DNA of 64,000 bases from Symsagittifera roscoffensis (Eukaryota; Xenacoelomorpha; Acoela; Convolutidae). Shown piece after piece: positions 44,669-54,231 of this stretch (within the stretch, counting starts at the first letter, position 1; each line of letters begins with the position of its first letter). Where the stretch lies: assembly GCF_963678635.1 (NCBI RefSeq), contig NC_087063.1, forward strand, positions 43,602,759 through 43,666,758, written 5' to 3'. The position numbers and the translations under genes are program-made. Under the pieces are notes generated by a model. The model saw nothing but the letters and a program-made list of their open reading frames with translations, was not told where the DNA came from and ran no database searches.

Positions 44669-45391
44669 GCTGATTTAAATTATTCGGACAAAAAGAATAA
44701 AACTTGAAACTTAAAACGCGTTTTTGTCAAGTTGAGTTGAAAGTAGGTGAAAATTGAAGGAAACAAAACTTGATGAAATTTTTAGCAGAATTATTACGGG
44801 GCACTTCGTTTGGCAAATTTCGGTCACAAACTTCTACCCCAAAAACTGTTGATTATTGGATTTTCCAGTCAATCAGAAATTACGCTAAAACTATTGGGTC
44901 CATCACTGCTAAAATTATATAAAATTGAGCCTCTTACGTAACCCATTAAAGTTCAAGAAGTGTATTATCTCCAACCCTTTCATAATTTAGGTTTATTTTT
45001 ACTTCATAGACAAAATGTCAATTTTACATTTTGATACAACAATAATTCATTTTATAGCAATTTATTTCAACGTTTCCCGCATTTTTTTTTGGAGACTATA
45101 CCCTTCTTGAACTTTTCTGAGCTTTATAAGAAGATGATTTTGATTAAGTTTTAGATTGACCTGTTAGAGTTGTAGCGTAATTTCTGATTGACTGAAAAAA
45201 CCATTAATTAACCGTTTTTGGGGAGAAACTCTGGGCCCCAGTTTTACAAAACGTAATTTTGCACCGTAATAAACCTGCTAAAATTTTAAGCAACTTCCAT
45301 CTTCTAATTTTTTCACGTAATAACCCAATTTGGGAACAGACGTTTTAAATTTCAAGTTTTATTCTTTTTATGCGGATAATTTAAATCAGCA
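44669..45391. mobile_element. Near-complete palindromic element (723 bp)
   Basis: The left half is the reverse complement of the right half over nearly the entire length. Outer ends are GTGCTGATTTAAATTATTC and GATAATTTAAATCAGCAA; inner pairs include GTCAATCAGAAATTACGCTA / TAGCGTAATTTCTGATTGAC and CCCCAAAAAC / GTTTTTGGGG. The centre lies near 45030. It is AT-rich and non-coding. It is typical of a MITE with terminal inverted repeats spanning the whole element, although no target duplication is certain. Confidence 0.85.
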
Positions 45392-45443
45392 ATGTCTTCT
45401 ACGCAAACTTTTCCTAATGAAAAACTGAAAATCGAAAACATTT

Positions 45444-45787
45444 TTGTTCCAACTTTCGAAGCAAGTGAAGAACATATGCCAGGTTTTTACATGTAGAACA
45501 ATTTAACAAAAGTTGACAGCGTCTGGGTATCGTTCCGGAAGTCTTTGAACGGCCAGCGAGTATGCTTGTCTAGACTAAATTGCAGATGGTATCGCTGCTC
45601 GAATAATATTTTGATAGTTTCAGTAAGCCAATTATTTAGGCGTGGAAAATTATCTGCACTCGTAGTCGTTCGAAATTGATTGAGTCTAACTATAAGTAGT
45701 GAGGAATTATGCTTTACCAAAAATATATTCGAGTACAGGGCAGTCGGAACATTCAGTGCTGTGCCCTGATATACGAGCAGTCTTGTT
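45444..45787 (+). mobile_element. Helentron-like element (HINE) with a different interior
   Basis: The 5' end TTGTTCCAACTTTCGAAG and the 3' end CAGTCGGAACATTCAG...CGAGCAGTCTTGTT match the family. The middle (about 45480-45735) does not match the usual core and instead holds a minus-strand open frame of 77 codons (45487-45720). Shared ends with an unrelated interior suggest capture of foreign sequence or a separate subfamily. The small frame has a fairly balanced composition but is unrecognised. Confidence 0.6.
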
Positions 45788-47041
45788 TAGTATACCACAA
45801 TACGTTGTAAGATAGTTTTGATTTCTGAATGCGTCAATGCCTACCTACCGGTTTTGATTTTTACTCACGGATCTAATAGACAGCGTTTAAAATATGGAAT
45901 TCAAAAGACCGTTTTGTTTGCAAAAAAAAATCAAAGAGAAACAGCAGAGCAGAAAACAAACTAAATCCAATACGAGATCTAAAAGAAATCAAAAAAATTT
46001 GATAAACTTAAACAAAATGACATTGAGCTCCAAAAATTATCCGTTTGTGTTAATAGGTTGCTTATCATATTTTTTCCACTGCTATTCGAAATAATATCGG
46101 TTTTCTTCTGACAAAATTTCTTTTTTCAAAACTTTAGTCTTATTATTAATGACCTACAAATATTTTTGTTGTCATTTTTTGTTGGTTTTAAAATGTATAA
46201 AAACAATACAATTAATCAAATGACATCCTAATTAAGGAATCATTCAGCTTTTGATCCAATTTTTTGTTTTCAAAAAAACTTCTTAGCAGTACATCATTTG
46301 TTAGTGTAATTTTAAAAAAATCGTTTAAGAAACGCCAAATATTCTGTTTAACATGTGTAAAACATGTTTATTAGCACAAATTGTGGAATCAGAACGCGCC
46401 AGCGACTAGGTTAAGGTTTTTAAAGCAATGATCAATTAGTTGATTCAATCAATGAAAAAAAAACAGAGGCAAAAGTTGACCACTCAGAAATTATTTGACA
46501 TTTAGAAAACTAATAGCAATCAGAGCATTAATACTGTAGAACGTATATTCAAAATTGTAATTCTTATATACCCAAATATTCACTTAAAGCGAAAAATCTT
46601 AGTACAATGGTTTCTATATAATACAAAAACAAATGTCTCAAGATAGTTGTTTAAATTTTCTTGGTTGTTACTTTTTTTATTTTGGTTTTTCCACAAACTA
46701 TAAGTTAAATAATTTGTGTCATTTTTGATATTTGAATCCATTTTTTCACTTCACTTTTTCCATATGATGTAATAAATTTCTGTGAACCAGCTTGGTAAAT
46801 TAAAAATGCGGTAAAAGTTATAAGGCTTGGAGTTTGTTGAAGAAAAATTCGTTGACGGCGCTTCTAAACGAGCTGTAAAAACTTAAGCATCCGTTCAGGT
46901 GCGATGCTTCTTAAAAGAAAATACCACACTTTTAGTTATAATGACCTACCGCGATGGGAGAAAGATTTTAAAAAAATTATCAGCATTTCCTCTGATTTTT
47001 TTTGGGTTGCCCAACCTTATTTGTATTTGTCTAAAGTTGTC
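45788..47041. other. Unassigned AT-rich DNA
   Basis: No coding-like frame beyond short Lys/Phe-rich ones and no repeat match noticed. Confidence 0.45.
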
Positions 47042-47049
47042 ATTAGAAC

Positions 47050-47382
47050 CACGGGCGGATCTAGGATTTGCAAAAAGTACTCGAAAAATTTTGTCGATCT
47101 TTTTTTAAGGTCAATCGAAGTGATTTGATTTTCCGAGCGCTCCAACAAACAGAATAAAGACCCTATTTTGACAAAATATTTTGCGCCTCACGCAAGTTTT
47201 GAAGAAAAAAAGCAGGTCATCCGAAAACCCGAGATCGTTGGAAGGGTCCTTTAGGGCTGGTCGGCCGATAATGAATGATATAAAATAATACCATAGGAGG
47301 GATCCTTTGGTTTGTGAGGGGGTCTAATGTCTGAAAAAGACAAAAGCGTCCGCAAACCCCCCCATCCCTAACTCCGCCTCTG
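47050..47382. mobile_element. hAT-type MITE, diverged copy
   Basis: Termini CACGGGCGGATCTAGG and CCCTAACTCCGCCTCTG are diverged versions of the CAGGGGCGGATCTAGG ends. The 8-bp flanks ATTAGAAC (47042-47049) and ATTGAAGC (47383-47390) agree at five of eight positions, as expected for an old target duplication. It is 333 bp and non-coding. Confidence 0.75.
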
Positions 47383-47390
47383 ATTGAAGC

Positions 47391-49503
47391 ATTCTATTTC
47401 ACAAATCAGGTAAATGACTTATTATCAATTAGGTAAATTGTCAATTATTTAAGTTAGATGGTTTTGCAAGTTTTAAATATCAATTGAACTTCGAATGATG
47501 TCAATATCTGCACTTTTGCTGCCATAAATTTCTGAAGCAATTACCTGCAAAAGATGATGGTTACATCCACTTCATTCTCTTTAAGCAGTTGTTTGACAGT
47601 TTTCCGGTGATTCTTCAAACATTCAAAAAGATTAGGAAAAACTTTATATAAAGGTTGCTTCAAACGATCAACGATTTTATTTGTTCAAAAATAGTGCATC
47701 ATTTGTTTCCGTAGGAGCCATTCCCTTATCTCTTTGATTAAGTAAAATTGATTAAAAATGGTCTTGTTTCATTTTTTCATCTCTAATTAGAACCTTAGTG
47801 GACACCTTTGAAAAATTTCGCGTTCCATTGATAGTTTTCAATTGTCTTAAAAATCAAATTCGGGGTCCCGGGCGGGCGGGCGGGGCTAAAATGAGGATGC
47901 CCTAAAAGTTAAAGTCTCTCTCTTTATTGCTCTAAGTGCGTCATAAATAGGTTCCCTCTGGTACTATAGAATAACAGGGGCAGATTTGGAATAATTTTGA
48001 AGCCTTCTTTTCTTGGGCTCTTATTGCAAAGCCCCTTTAAATGATTTTCATCGAGGTCATTGCCTGATTTGCAGCAATGACTTCAGCTATGATGCAGAAA
48101 AAAAACGTTACAAAACTGAGATATTGTAAATTGAGAGGATATTATTTTTTAATACTCTTTAATAGCAGCTTTGGGCGAAACGAGGCGACGCATTTGGAAT
48201 AAAATTCAGTTTGAATCGTTTTCCATTAGGACCACATGACATGTTTATTGAGTTGTATAAAATCCCAGGAACAAATCTTTCAATAGAAAATTTTATTTTT
48301 GCTCTGATAGAAAATACAGGCTTCAAATGACCATTTATAACTTGATCCGTCTTAATTTGATTTTTAAAAGTTTGAAAAGACCCTTAATGATCAAGTATCC
48401 TTGGTCGTCCGCAGAAATCGATTGAGGTAAACTTTATCTTCTTTTGAGCAAGATCCAATTATGTATAAATTACTTCAAGGTAAATTCTGCTGCAACGAAA
48501 ATCAGGCCATATGCTCAATATACTTTGCATACAGTCCGTTTAAGAAGACAAGCAGTATTTTATTGAGACAAATTGTACTTGATGCGCTAATGATCTTGTC
48601 ATTTTAGGCAGCCAATTAGCTTTTTTCTGCCATTTTCTGCATTTTTTAAAAGATGAGATGTTTTAAAAAAGGCCATTTAAACAATGTTAATCTCACAACT
48701 TGCTTTCAATTTTTTTCTGCTCCCAACGCGTGGTTCGATTTTCTATTAGGCGATGAAGTCATTAAAAATTTACAAGACAATACAGCAGTTAACAAGCTTA
48801 AACGTTTTGAAGATCTCAAATATGTCGAAAAAGTACTTGAGAATGAAGTTCTGCTAGATTACAGGTGGTCATCAGTCAAACGCCAATAACTTCTATCTTC
48901 TATCTTCAGAGTCCCAATCGAGCGGTTTATGCTCCTGTTATTCATCACAGTTTCGATCGGAAGTCAGCCGAAAACACGATAGAGATCAAGTTGTCTTTTT
49001 CCTCACACCCTTCCCTCCTCATATACACCAACTTAAAATCATCTTCCCCAGCGTTCAATTTTTCAATTTGGATTAAATATGCAAAGCGCTGCGTGTAAAT
49101 ACCCGGTAGTGATTGGCTGAAAGTTCCATCTCAGAACCAAGTTAATATCCTCCCCCCTCATACGATCTTAACTTGGTCCCACGACAGGTATGTAACAATT
49201 ATGCAATAGTTATGAAATACATGCAACGTTCAGTCCACTGACGTAACCTTCGGCTAATTTGCATTTGCTGTAACATAACTTTCGGCCAGTTTATATTCTG
49301 TGGCATAAATTTCGGCTGGCTTATTTTTCGACAGGCTTATTCACCCTCCATATCGGTATTAGGTAAGTAAATGCGCTGAGCTTTTTTGAACAAATAGTTT
49401 TTTCTTCAATCAACATTTAGTTTCCAATTGAATCTTTGATGGTGCGCTTTTTTTGAGAGTACATGCTTGCCCCCATTTTGGAGTTGTCTAAAATTGAACT
49501 TTT
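47391..49503. other. Mostly unassigned DNA
   Basis: Contains the exon-like fragment at 48750-48864. A short GC run (GGGCGGGCGGGCGGGG) lies near 47872. Three imperfect ~30-bp units with TTTCGGC(T/C)(G/A)GTTTAT occur near 49225-49345. Nothing else is supported. Confidence 0.4.
48750..48864 (+). pseudogene. Exon-like fragment, helical protein (weak cytochrome P450-like pattern)
   Basis: Acceptor-like GATTTTCTATTAG ends at 48749 and a donor-like CAG|GTGGTC follows 48864. The open interval encodes a charged, helix-prone segment (GDEVIKNLQDNT, then FEDLKYVEKVLENEVLL). The order resembles the J'/K-helix neighbourhood of cytochrome P450 (DLKYLEKVIKE...), but the diagnostic Glu-x-x-Arg is absent. The resemblance may be accidental. 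It is most safely described as an orphan exon or pseudogene fragment. Confidence 0.25.
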
Positions 49504-49511
49504 GGTGACAT

Positions 49512-49872
49512 CAGGGAGGGTTTAGGGGGAGGGGGGACCCCTCAGTGATTTGACCCCCTCACCAACCACAGGTTGTTTTATGACATCCATTTTTGGCCAA
49601 TATATACTAATTTTGAAGGGGAGCGCGCGCCGAAAAAAGGCATTTTTTGTTTGAAGTTTTCCAAAACGTGCCCAAAAAAAACGGCATTTTTTGACCTGTT
49701 TTTTCTCAAAACTTTGCTTGCGGCGCAGAAAAGTTTGGTCTAATTAACTTCTTTATATCTTTCCGAGAGCGCTCACACAATCAATTTAGTCGAGCTTAAA
49801 AAATGGACAACATTTTTCGAAAACTTTTTGAAAATCCGCAACCCTACTCGAACAAACCTAGATCCTTCCCTG
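49512..49872. mobile_element. hAT-type MITE, copy with 7/8 target duplication
   Basis: Termini CAGGGAGGGTTTAGG and CCTAGATCCTTCCCTG. Flanks GGTGACAT (49504-49511) and GATGACAT (49873-49880) match at seven of eight positions. Interior landmarks GGCCAATATATACTAATTTT and GAGCGCGCGCCGAAAAA are shared with 17442-17849. It is 361 bp and non-coding. Confidence 0.88.
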
Positions 49873-50065
49873 GATGACATATCAATTAATTCAAAGAGAC
49901 GTCACCATATTGACAGAAACCTCACTAAATTTCTTATAGCTAACTCAAGCTGCCACTATTCAAAACTCTAACAAAATTAAAATTACACGATGATTCAATC
50001 TTTAATTTATGAAAAAACTATATAAAGTGGATAGTTTGTTGAAATCAATTTTAAAACCTCCAAAA

Positions 50066-50235
50066 AATTAGATGGCGCCAATAAATACCAAAACTGAAAG
50101 GTCGAAAAAACAGATTACGAAACCTTTTTTTCAGCCTTTTATCAAATACAAAAATTAATTTGGTTGACCTAAAAATATTCGCAACTAGTTTGTTGTAATA
50201 TCTGCGTTCCCTCAAAATACCATAGATCCGCGTCT
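50066..50235. mobile_element. hAT-type MITE fragment
   Basis: Begins inside the family consensus at GATGGCGCCAATAAATACC and continues through TTTGGTTGACCTAAAAA to a decayed end ATAGATCCGCGTCTCCATG. The left terminus is missing, so no target duplication can be assigned. Confidence 0.65.
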
Positions 50236-52013
50236 CCATGTAATTTCTAAGTGTCTCAAGAAAAAAAAAACAAAAAACTTTTTCCTAGTTTGCCTATTAA
50301 CTGATTTCTTCAACTATTTTTTGCTAGGTACCGTACACAGGGGGAATGTTTATAGAGATCTCGAATACCTTCATCGAAATTGAAGTACTTAAAAAGATCC
50401 CGAGTAACTTCTACTGAAACATTGAAGAAAAAAATAAGCGAAAAACTCATCTCAGCGTTCAATTTTGAATTTTCGAAAACTGCATTTCCTGAGACCAGAA
50501 ATTTCATCGACCGGCCATTTTTATGAAAAAACTTGAATGTAATTTTCGATTTTTTTTCGGCTGAATCTTAAAAATTTTTCTTACAAGAATGAAATAACGA
50601 AAACTTCTAAGCCTTGTGAAAACACTAAATAAAATCTGTAGGGCATGAGGCAAGGCTACTGAAAACTTTTTTGTTGTCAATTGAGCTGTTTAAGCCAAAT
50701 TTTTTAAATCTTTTTCCTCCATGTCCGGGAAAACTTTCAGGTTCAGTTTTATGAGTAATTTAGAAGAAAAATTGCTGCTGTGTAATGTCATTTTAAGCTG
50801 GCACAAGTGACTAAAAAACTTTTTAATCTGTTTTTAATGCTATTAATAAATTGTTTCAAGTCTATGGAAGAAAAAAATGACAACTGTGGTTGGAGCCTTC
50901 TCGGCCAAAAACAAAGTGGTAATTTAGTGATAACTTTAGGAAGTTCTTAAATTTTTCAAAAAAATAAGGAAAGTTCGAAAAAAACTTAAATTTTTTCAAC
51001 TAAGAGAAAAAAACATAAATTCGAAAAAAATTAGTTTCAAATCTTTCAAACTTTTCCAAAATTATTGAATTTCTTGAAGTATCTTTAAGAGAAAACAAAT
51101 AAACAAATGAGTTAATAAATAACTGTTCAACAAAAATGATTTATAGCTAAAATAATATGTATAAACTGCCTTAAATTCAAGATGGATTCCATCAAAAGTG
51201 AGTTCTAGTGTCACCAAGTTTCATAAAATTTGTTTTGAAATAGGAAAAATTCAGACCAGTTTTTCTCGACGCTGAAACTGTAAAAAAAAAATTGAATCAG
51301 AATCAGGGCTGAAATAGTTGCATCATGATCTCATTTTTGAACCTACTAGTTTTCCATGAGGTAGTCAAAGACAGAAAAAACATCGTACGATTTAATTCCT
51401 CCCCGTTTATGCGTAAAGTCGTCAGATCAATAAGACTATTGCAGCTTATGTGCAAGCGAAACAAATTTTGTGAGGGGAACTAAAAATTTTTTAAAATGAT
51501 GAAAAACTTAATATTTAAGTTCTTTCCAAATTTCTTTCTCATACGCTTGATAATTTTTTAAATTTTCTATTTTGTTTTATGTAGGGCTCAAGATAGAAAA
51601 TTGTTTATTTATTAATATGAATAACCTAAGAAACAATGGTGTCAAATGAGTAGGATTTTTTTCTTAGCAAACTCAATCGCCTTTCATAAATGATAATAGA
51701 AAAATTCCGACCGACTTTTCTAGACAATGAAATAGTTTTGCGAAATATCTTTTTGGAATCTGAATCACGACTGAACTGCTTCAAAATGATACCACACTCA
51801 ACCTCAGATTAATTTTCTCTCAATTGCCTGAAATCTCGAGAAAAAAAAACCCTGGGCTACAGTTCTTTGCCTCTCTTTGAGAGTGGTTGGAACCTTTTTT
51901 TAATTACATTTTTTTTCATTGTTGTCATGATGAGGTAAGAGTCAAAATGGGTCGAACAAAAAGAAATTATTCACAAATGGCTTCGCTGATTCAGAAAAAA
52001 AACGTTTTACACG
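50236..52013. other. Unassigned AT-rich DNA upstream of the large LTR element
   Basis: A- and T-run-rich with no coding-like frame and no repeat terminus noticed. Confidence 0.45.
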
Positions 52014-52071
52014 CTAAGTTTCAAAAAAAGTATAATTATTTTTTACGCTAAGTTTCAAAAAGAGTATAAGT
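52014..52071 (+). repeat. Two-unit tandem repeat (~38 bp)
   Basis: ACGCTAAGTTTCAAAAA(A/G)AGTATAA occurs twice in tandem. It lies immediately upstream of the candidate LTR start. Confidence 0.75.
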
Positions 52072-52086
52072 GATTCGATTTATAAC

Positions 52087-52506
52087 TGTTATAATGGAAC
52101 CTGATCTAAACTACATTTTATGATTGGATAATTTAGATATTTTACCAATGTAAAGTATTTAATATTAACCAATCATGATCCATCTAACTAACAACCCACT
52201 TATTTGTAAGTGCTGAAGTTACTTGTAATTTCAGCACCAGAGAGATTTGAATTTAACTTAGAAATTAGTTGGACTCTCCCGAGCACTTCAGCAACCGCAA
52301 TAAACCAGTATACCCTAGATCTATTGAGCCTAGCAGAGACTAGTTAAACAACCTGAGACTAGATAGTATAAGAGTAAGATTAGGATCGGTATTAGACTAA
52401 GAAGTTGCACGAATCTATCCGGCCGAAAATAAGATAGCGTGACGAGCAGACGGTGTACCCTATCCGAAATTACTCTATGAGTTAACCAACTCGGTCCTAA
52501 CTCATC
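52087..52506 (+). repeat. Candidate 5' LTR (boundaries tentative)
   Basis: The right limit is set by the primer binding site at 52507. The left limit at a TG (TGTTATAATGG) is a guess based on the change in base composition. Features in it are a poly(A) signal AATAAA at 52299-52304 and a hairpin with 8-bp arms GTGCTGAA (52210-52217) and TTCAGCAC (52230-52237). The likely end is ...CTCA at 52504, two bases before the primer site. A second copy is needed to confirm. Confidence 0.5.
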
Positions 52507-52529
52507 TGGTGCGACCATAAGTCTCGAAC
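52507..52529 (+). other. Candidate primer binding site (unassigned tRNA)
   Basis: TGGTGCGACCATAAGTCTCG followed by AAC. Its reverse complement ends ...CGCACCA and contains GTTCGAGAC, the T-loop consensus of tRNAs, at the correct distance from CCA to within one base. That combination is unlikely by chance and argues for a real tRNA-complementary site extending into the T arm. I cannot say which tRNA. Confidence 0.6.
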
Positions 52530-52591
52530 AAGACCTTAATAACTTAGAATTAACCAAAATAGATTAGAAATTAGACAAAAACATTTACAAA

Positions 52592-52825
52592 ATGTTATAC
52601 GACAATAATTTAATCGAAATGTCTCTACGACTCAATAGATCAGAGCCAATATTCCGAACCATAACAGAACTACCCGGAATTGGAAGAAGACCTCGAACCA
52701 GAGACGACATACGACAAAGTAGAAACTTGCCATATAGCTATATGATAGTTCGGCAAAAGCCAGAACAAACTTTTATATTTAGAATACTACTAGCAATGAA
52801 TTTAGATTTTCATTTGCAAACATAA
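52592..52825 (+). CDS. Small leader ORF (77 codons)
   Basis: ATG 85 nt after the primer binding site. Arg-rich and polar in its first two thirds (LPGIGRRPRTRDDIRQSRN). No known domain. It could be a leader peptide, the first exon of a spliced mRNA, or a chance frame in the leader. Confidence 0.3.
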   Translation: MLYDNNLIEMSLRLNRSEPIFRTITELPGIGRRPRTRDDIRQSRNLPYSYMIVRQKPEQTFIFRILLAMNLDFHLQT

Positions 52826-53156
52826 AACCTTGAAGTTAAACTTCAAAATCATTTCAGGCGCTAAACAAAATTATTAATATACAATAACGATTGATAAAAA
52901 GATCTAAGATCGTTTTCCTAAAACTCTGCAGTAATATACAAAACATGTTTGAAAAATATTTATTGAAAAATAAAAAATAAAAATTAGTAGCATGACAATA
53001 AATGGTTAATAATCATAAATCATCCTGTTGTTCCAGCTCCATCATCTAAAACATAACAACAATCATAAACCCACTAATATCATCAAAACACTAAATCTTT
53101 CCTTTACACACATTTAAAATTTTATTAAAACTTAAATTCACTTAATTTTAAAACCA

Positions 53157-53241
53157 GATCATCAAGGCTTATCCTTGGATCTTAAATCATTTTCTACTTA
53201 ATTAAATCTCAAATTTGATCATCAAGGCTTATCCTTGGATC
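53157..53241 (+). repeat. Duplicated 25-bp imperfect hairpin in the leader
   Basis: Identical 25-bp copies at 53157-53181 and 53217-53241, 60 bp apart. Each begins GATCATCAAGG and ends CCTTGGATC, so each can fold on itself (TCAAGG against CCTTGGA with one bulge) and also pair with the other copy. Confidence 0.85.
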
Positions 53242-53416
53242 AAACAGAACAACTTTGTTCTCCCCCACCCACTTAATTAGTGTCTAACGACCTCAAACGT
53301 CGATTCACTACCCAACCCTTTCTAAAGACCTAAGACTAATAGAAATTTTTAAACAAAACTAATCATTCAAATTAGGATAAACAGTGAAGAACTTCGGTTA
53401 TTCATCCTTCACTTGA

Positions 53417-53428
53417 CCCCCCCCCCCC
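53417..53428 (+). repeat. C12 homopolymer in the leader
   Basis: Twelve consecutive C on the sense strand in a G-poor, otherwise A/C/T-mixed leader. The length is probably variable or uncertain. Confidence 0.9.
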
Positions 53429-53763
53429 TCTTACCAGACCCAGGATAAATCTTAGACTTAGTAAGTTTAAAATAGTATCTAACGAACTACTCGCGTTCTA
53501 ATTATACCTGAACCTTGTGGATCGATTTACTATTCTCCAACCCTTGAACACAATCACTACCCCTAAGTAAGATTAAGTAAGTTAACACCTTAACTTATAC
53601 TAGCCACGAGAAAGTAAAAAATCATTCTTCGGAATCGATATACTTTTCTCTCCAACCCTGAACAAATAGACCCAGGTTAAGCTAACCAAAAAATCGTAAG
53701 AACTAACAGTTTAAGAAAATAGAAATCATTTAACAACCTTTTGCATCCGTCATACTAAACCTT

Positions 53764-54231
53764 ATGTCATTTAAAAACCTAGGAAATAAACAAACAATCG
53801 TTTTACACAATTGTGAAATAGATAACAAAAAATACGACCTTGTAATCACACCTCATACACAAACAGTTGGATACATTCGAACAAAACGACAAACACTAAA
53901 AAGAAAAATAATAACGAAACAAAGACAAATAACACGAAAAAGATTTTCAAAAAACCGAAACGCATTTTCAGAATCAGAAACCAACAGTTTAGACGAACTT
54001 TACAAACTAAAAGAATCAATAGATAAAAATTGCCCACTTCACGATCAATTATATTTCTCTGACTCAGAAACAACTTCAAATTCATCAAAAAGAGGAAAAA
54101 GAAGAATAAAAAAGCAGTATAAACACAAACCAGTACATTTATACAATTGGAATCAACCAATTCGACACATTAATAATTACATATTAACAGTCATAGAACG
54201 AAAAAATGAGCTCAACGCACACCCCAGGTGA
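53764..54231 (+). CDS. Small basic ORF upstream of Gag-Pol (155 codons)
   Basis: Starts MSFKNLGNKQ and ends at TGA 54229-54231, overlapping the Gag-Pol start by 26 nt in another frame. The first half is very basic (RTKRQTLKRKIITKQ, TRKRFSKNRN). The second half is mixed acidic/Ser-rich, followed by a basic SKRGKRRIKKQYKHK cluster, which resembles nuclear-localisation or RNA-binding signals. No zinc finger, membrane segment or catalytic motif is seen. Position and overlap suggest a genuine accessory or matrix-like protein translated from the same RNA. Standard Ty3/gypsy elements do not have such an ORF. Confidence 0.65.
   Translation: MSFKNLGNKQTIVLHNCEIDNKKYDLVITPHTQTVGYIRTKRQTLKRKIITKQRQITRKRFSKNRNAFSESETNSLDELYKLKESIDKNCPLHDQLYFSDSETTSNSSKRGKRRIKKQYKHKPVHLYNWNQPIRHINNYILTVIERKNELNAHPR

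Larger units (their letters stand above)
52826..53763 (+). other. Long leader between LTR and first ORF, with repeats
   Basis: Non-coding. It contains the two 25-bp hairpin repeats (53157-53241), a hairpin AGTGAAG...CTTCACT near 53382-53414, a C12 run at 53417-53428, and at least two related blocks of the type TCTAACGA...TCGATT...CAACCCTT (near 53282-53325 and 53479-53550). Such leaders usually contain packaging, dimerisation or translation-control signals. Confidence 0.6.
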
